Position numbers and translations under genes: made by a program. From Pseudomonadota bacterium (GTDB lineage Bacteria; Pseudomonadota; Alphaproteobacteria; Rhizobiales; Xanthobacteraceae), in contig JAGXAJ010000053.1 in assembly GCA_018971625.1 (NCBI GenBank), positions 1-32,117 of the forward strand: a DNA stretch of 32,117 bases, in the 5' to 3' direction. Within the stretch, counting starts at the first letter, position 1; every line of letters begins with the position of its first letter. This document shows positions 29,799 through 32,117 of this stretch, in pieces. Below the pieces are notes generated by a model. It did not search any database and was not told the origin of the DNA. It worked only from the letters and a program-made list of their open reading frames with translations.

Positions 29799-30305
29799 CT
29801 ATTCGGAAGGCAGGATCGCAACCGATACGGCATTGTCCCGGGCACCGCTGATCTGCAGCACGAAAGGGTTCGCCGATAGCTCGTACTTCATGGTCTTGCG
29901 AATGCCGTCGCAGTCGGTTGCGCCGCTGAACCCCTTCGGCCTCAGGGCGTGTCCGTCCTGAACCACATCGATCCAGGCACCAACCGACAGGCTGATGGTG
30001 TAGATCCCGGACTTCGGCACGGTCCTGAAGCGGGCGAAGCCGGCAAAGGTGCCGTCCTTGGGCGCGCGTTCGGGCAGGCTCGGAAGCCTGGCTTCAGCGG
30101 GCGCTACCAGCACGAACGTCATTCCCGTCGCGGGCACTGTGGCGAGTTCGGAGCCGGAGGTGAGTTTGACGCGGTCCGGCGCGGTCAGTGCGGCGCGCTC
30201 ATGCTCGATCGGCCATTTGAATTTGTCGCAGCCGCTCGGCTCCTCCGCGGCGAATATGGGAGCCGCACTTAACAACAAGAGTGCGACGAGCAGAGCGTTG
30301 CGCAT
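29799..30305 (-). CDS. Exported protein of unknown function
   Basis: 168 residues from the ATG at 30305 (MRNALLVALLLLSAAPIFAA), which begins a clear signal peptide. The mature protein has two cysteines (GCDKFKWPIEHE near the start and TDCDGIRK near the end), probably paired. A beta-rich body has PSLPERAPKDGTFAGFARFR, YTISLSVGAWIDVVQDG and PFVLQISGARDNAVSVAIL. I recall similar uncharacterised exported proteins in Bradyrhizobium-group genomes; the fold looks like a small beta-sandwich. The frame is open upstream to 30518 but loses that character. It lies 187 bases upstream of modA on the same strand. A link to molybdate uptake is not shown. Confidence 0.7.
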   Translation of the reverse strand: MRNALLVALLLLSAAPIFAAEEPSGCDKFKWPIEHERAALTAPDRVKLTSGSELATVPATGMTFVLVAPAEARLPSLPERAPKDGTFAGFARFRTVPKSGIYTISLSVGAWIDVVQDGHALRPKGFSGATDCDGIRKTMKYELSANPFVLQISGARDNAVSVAILPSE

Positions 30306-30530
30306 GATGGTCAGTCCATTGCGATCGTGACATCGGAGGCCTTGATAGCCGATCCTGCAAAAACTGTCCCGACATAATGGCGCGCGAAACAACACAGGAA
30401 AGCAACGCATTCGAGACGGCATATGGGGGCGAAATGAGATCAGCAACGTGACCGCGGGGTCCGCCTGCGCTTGCGGCGCGGCGATCGCCAATACTGGCGT
30501 GTTTCCCGGCGCGATCAACCGCCTGCACCG

Positions 30531-31487
30531 CTATTGCCTGGCAGGACGTGCTGCCAGAACCTGGCGGCAATCGAGCGGCAACTGCGCCAGTGTTAACCAA
30601 TGGGGCGGCTTGGGTGGCTCCTTCGGCGGCTTCGGATGCAATACCGAGTCCTTGAACCAATAAGCGAGATCGGCAGGCGCGCAGCCTTCATCCTCCTTTG
30701 GCGGCTGCTGCGGCTCGCATTGCTTGCTGCCTTCGGGGCAGGTGATGCGAATATGGAAGTGATAGTCGTGGCCCCAGAACGGCCGCACCTTGGAGAGCCA
30801 GCTGCGGTCGCCCTTGGCCTCGCGACACAAAGCCTTCTTGATCGCAGCGTTGACGAAGATGCGTTGGACCCGCGGCTCGAGCGCGGCATCGCGAATGACG
30901 GCAAGATGACCTGCCGTCCAGACATGCGGATCGATGTCGAGCCGGTCTGGCCGCACCATCATCACCGCCGACATGTCCTCGCGCTCCTCGCGCGACAGAC
31001 GATGGTTCGGCATCGGCGTCAGCCACACGTCGGCATCGAGCCCGACCTGATGGCTGGCATGCCCTGTTATCATCGGGCCGCCACGCGGTTGCGACATGTC
31101 GCCGACCAATATGCCGGGCCAGCCGGCGTCTCTGTGCGCCTTGGCCGACAACCGCTCCAGCAGTGCCACCATGTCGGGATGGGCCCAGTTGCGATTGCGC
31201 GACAATCGCATCACCTGCCAGGTGGGGCCGTTGATCGGCAGCGCCTTGGCCCCCGCGAGGCAGCCCTTGGCATAGAAGCCGATCACGCGTGTCGGCATCG
31301 CCGCCGGCAGCAGCTTGCGGCCGAACAGCTCCTTGGCGGCGATCTTGGGATCGTTGGGATTGGCCAGGGGCGGCAGCGGCTTCGGATCGACGCTGCCCTT
31401 GTCCTGAGCTCGCGCGCTCGCGGCAGCGGCGACGATGAAGGAAGCGAGAAGCGGGATCAGAATCAGGCGGAGAGTCATGGGAAGCAT
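30531..31487 (-). CDS. mepA: Penicillin-insensitive murein endopeptidase MepA
   Basis: About 318 residues with a signal peptide (LRLILIPLLASFIVAAAASA). The LAS-type zinc metallopeptidase motifs are visible: GHASHQVGLDADVWLTPMP, with the zinc His and Asp, and WGHDYHFHIRITCPEG, with the catalytic and zinc His. MepA cuts the D-Ala to meso-diaminopimelate cross-links of peptidoglycan in the periplasm. C-terminal cysteines (CPEG, KQCEP, EGCAP) probably form disulfides. Starts at 31487 (MLPMTLRL) and 31478 (MTLRL) are both possible; an open frame up to 31586 lacks signal-peptide character. Single gene on the minus strand. Confidence 0.92.
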   Translation of the reverse strand: MLPMTLRLILIPLLASFIVAAAASARAQDKGSVDPKPLPPLANPNDPKIAAKELFGRKLLPAAMPTRVIGFYAKGCLAGAKALPINGPTWQVMRLSRNRNWAHPDMVALLERLSAKAHRDAGWPGILVGDMSQPRGGPMITGHASHQVGLDADVWLTPMPNHRLSREEREDMSAVMMVRPDRLDIDPHVWTAGHLAVIRDAALEPRVQRIFVNAAIKKALCREAKGDRSWLSKVRPFWGHDYHFHIRITCPEGSKQCEPQQPPKEDEGCAPADLAYWFKDSVLHPKPPKEPPKPPHWLTLAQLPLDCRQVLAARPARQ

Positions 31488-31775
31488 TCTATAGCCTGAA
31501 GCCGACAGGGAAACAGCACCCCCCAATATCGCCTTCAATCGCAATTGGTTGATCTCCACCGCGATATCGCTGGAAATGAATGTCAACAGGATGTAGCGGA
31601 GCAGGGTGAGCGGCAGCGTCTATTTCGCTCGCGCCGGCTACGCTCGTTCACTTGCGATCGCGTGCATGTCGCGGGAGCGGCGTTCGAACTCGTTGGCGGC
31701 CAATACCGCGATGGCGCGGGTCATGTGGCAGGCGGCAAGCCGGCGAACTCGCCTGGCCCACGTGCCGATGTCGCC
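31488..31775. other. Gap between lepA and mepA, no gene seen
   Basis: Nearly 290 bases. The minus strand has a short open stretch starting MTRAIAVLAANEFERRSRDM, too short and without a recognised family, so I do not call it. No hairpin stands out as the lepA terminator. Confidence 0.4.
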
Positions 31776-32117
31776 TTAGCTATCCACCTTCAGCGCGGCG
31801 ATGAAGGCTTCCTGCGGGATGTCGACCTTGCCGAACTGCCGCATCTTCTTCTTGCCTTCCTTCTGCTTCTCCAGCAGTTTGCGTTTGCGGGTGATGTCGC
31901 CGCCATAACATTTGGCGGTAACGTCCTTGCGCAGCGCGCGCACGGTTTCGCGGGCGATTACCTTGCCGCCGATCGCCGCCTGGATCGGAATCTGGAACAT
32001 GTGCGGCGGGATCAGTTCCTTCATCTTCTCGACCATGGCGCGGCCGCGGCCTTCGGCGCGGGTCTTGTGCACCAGCATCGACAGCGCGTCGACCGGCTCG
32101 TTGTTGACCAGGATCTG
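31776..32117 (-). CDS. lepA: Elongation factor 4 (LepA), C-terminal part
   Basis: The frame is open from the right edge of the window and ends at TAG 31776-31778, giving the last 113 residues. The sequence is the diagnostic LepA C-terminal domain: ILVNNEPVDALSMLVHK, MVEKMKELIPPHMFQIPIQA, GGKVIARETVRALRKDVTAK and CYGGDITRKRKLLEKQKEGK. LepA is a ribosome-bound GTPase that helps back-translocation or initiation; the GTPase domain lies outside the window. It is a conserved core gene. Confidence 0.97.
   Translation of the reverse strand, partial: QILVNNEPVDALSMLVHKTRAEGRGRAMVEKMKELIPPHMFQIPIQAAIGGKVIARETVRALRKDVTAKCYGGDITRKRKLLEKQKEGKKKMRQFGKVDIPQEAFIAALKVDS

Overview
The window looks like the chromosome of an alphaproteobacterium of the Bradyrhizobium / Rhodopseudomonas / Nitrobacter group. 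Base composition is GC-rich. The housekeeping genes (lepA, mepA, radC, map, a mscS-type channel, cvrA) are rhizobial in type, and several short multicopy palindromic repeats resemble those I know from that family. The most informative part is the left end: the 3' end of a NarG/NxrA alpha subunit, then a SlyD-like FKBP prolyl isomerase, then the NarH/NxrB iron-sulfur subunit, NarJ and NarI. A prolyl isomerase gene between the alpha and beta genes (nxrA-nxrX-nxrB) is, as I recall, the layout of the nitrite oxidoreductase (NXR) operon of Nitrobacter and is not typical of nitrate reductase operons. My leading reading is therefore a nitrite-oxidising Nitrobacter-like organism. A respiratory nitrate reductase cannot be excluded from the visible sequence, because most of the alpha subunit lies outside the window.

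Layout. 1-4459 (+): NXR/NAR operon, with a decayed in-frame copy of the 3' end of the beta gene between nxrB and narJ. 4920-5987 (+): TDT/SLAC1-family anion transporter. 6622-8001 (-): NarK-type nitrate/nitrite transporter. 9074-9946 (-): formate/nitrite transporter family channel. Together these form a nitrite/nitrate turnover and transport region broken up by gene-poor DNA. 10246-13482 (-): a large STAND-type P-loop NTPase with eleven 48-residue TPR-like repeats. 13707-14890 (-): a small unknown protein and a DUF2478 protein of the kind associated with molybdenum metabolism.

15242-20311 is ordinary core genome: radC, map and a mscS channel on the minus strand, cvrA on the plus strand. 20591-23822 holds two exported proteins of unknown function, a wrecked FAD monooxygenase gene, and a DUF2336 gene whose 5' end has been replaced by a dispersed repeat. 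24087-26156 is a compact arsenic operon, arsR-arsI-arsC-aqpS, with palindromic operators at its start. 26157-27013 is a repeat cluster without a convincing gene.

27014-29611 holds a PepSY protein converging on modABC (molybdate uptake). Two different palindromic elements fill the modA-modB gap. The window ends with an exported unknown protein, mepA, and the C-terminal part of lepA, all on the minus strand.

Functional links: the molybdoenzyme NXR/NAR needs molybdate (ModABC, possibly the DUF2478 protein), a NarJ chaperone and perhaps the prolyl isomerase for assembly. The FNT channel, NarK and possibly the TDT channel would move nitrite in and nitrate out.
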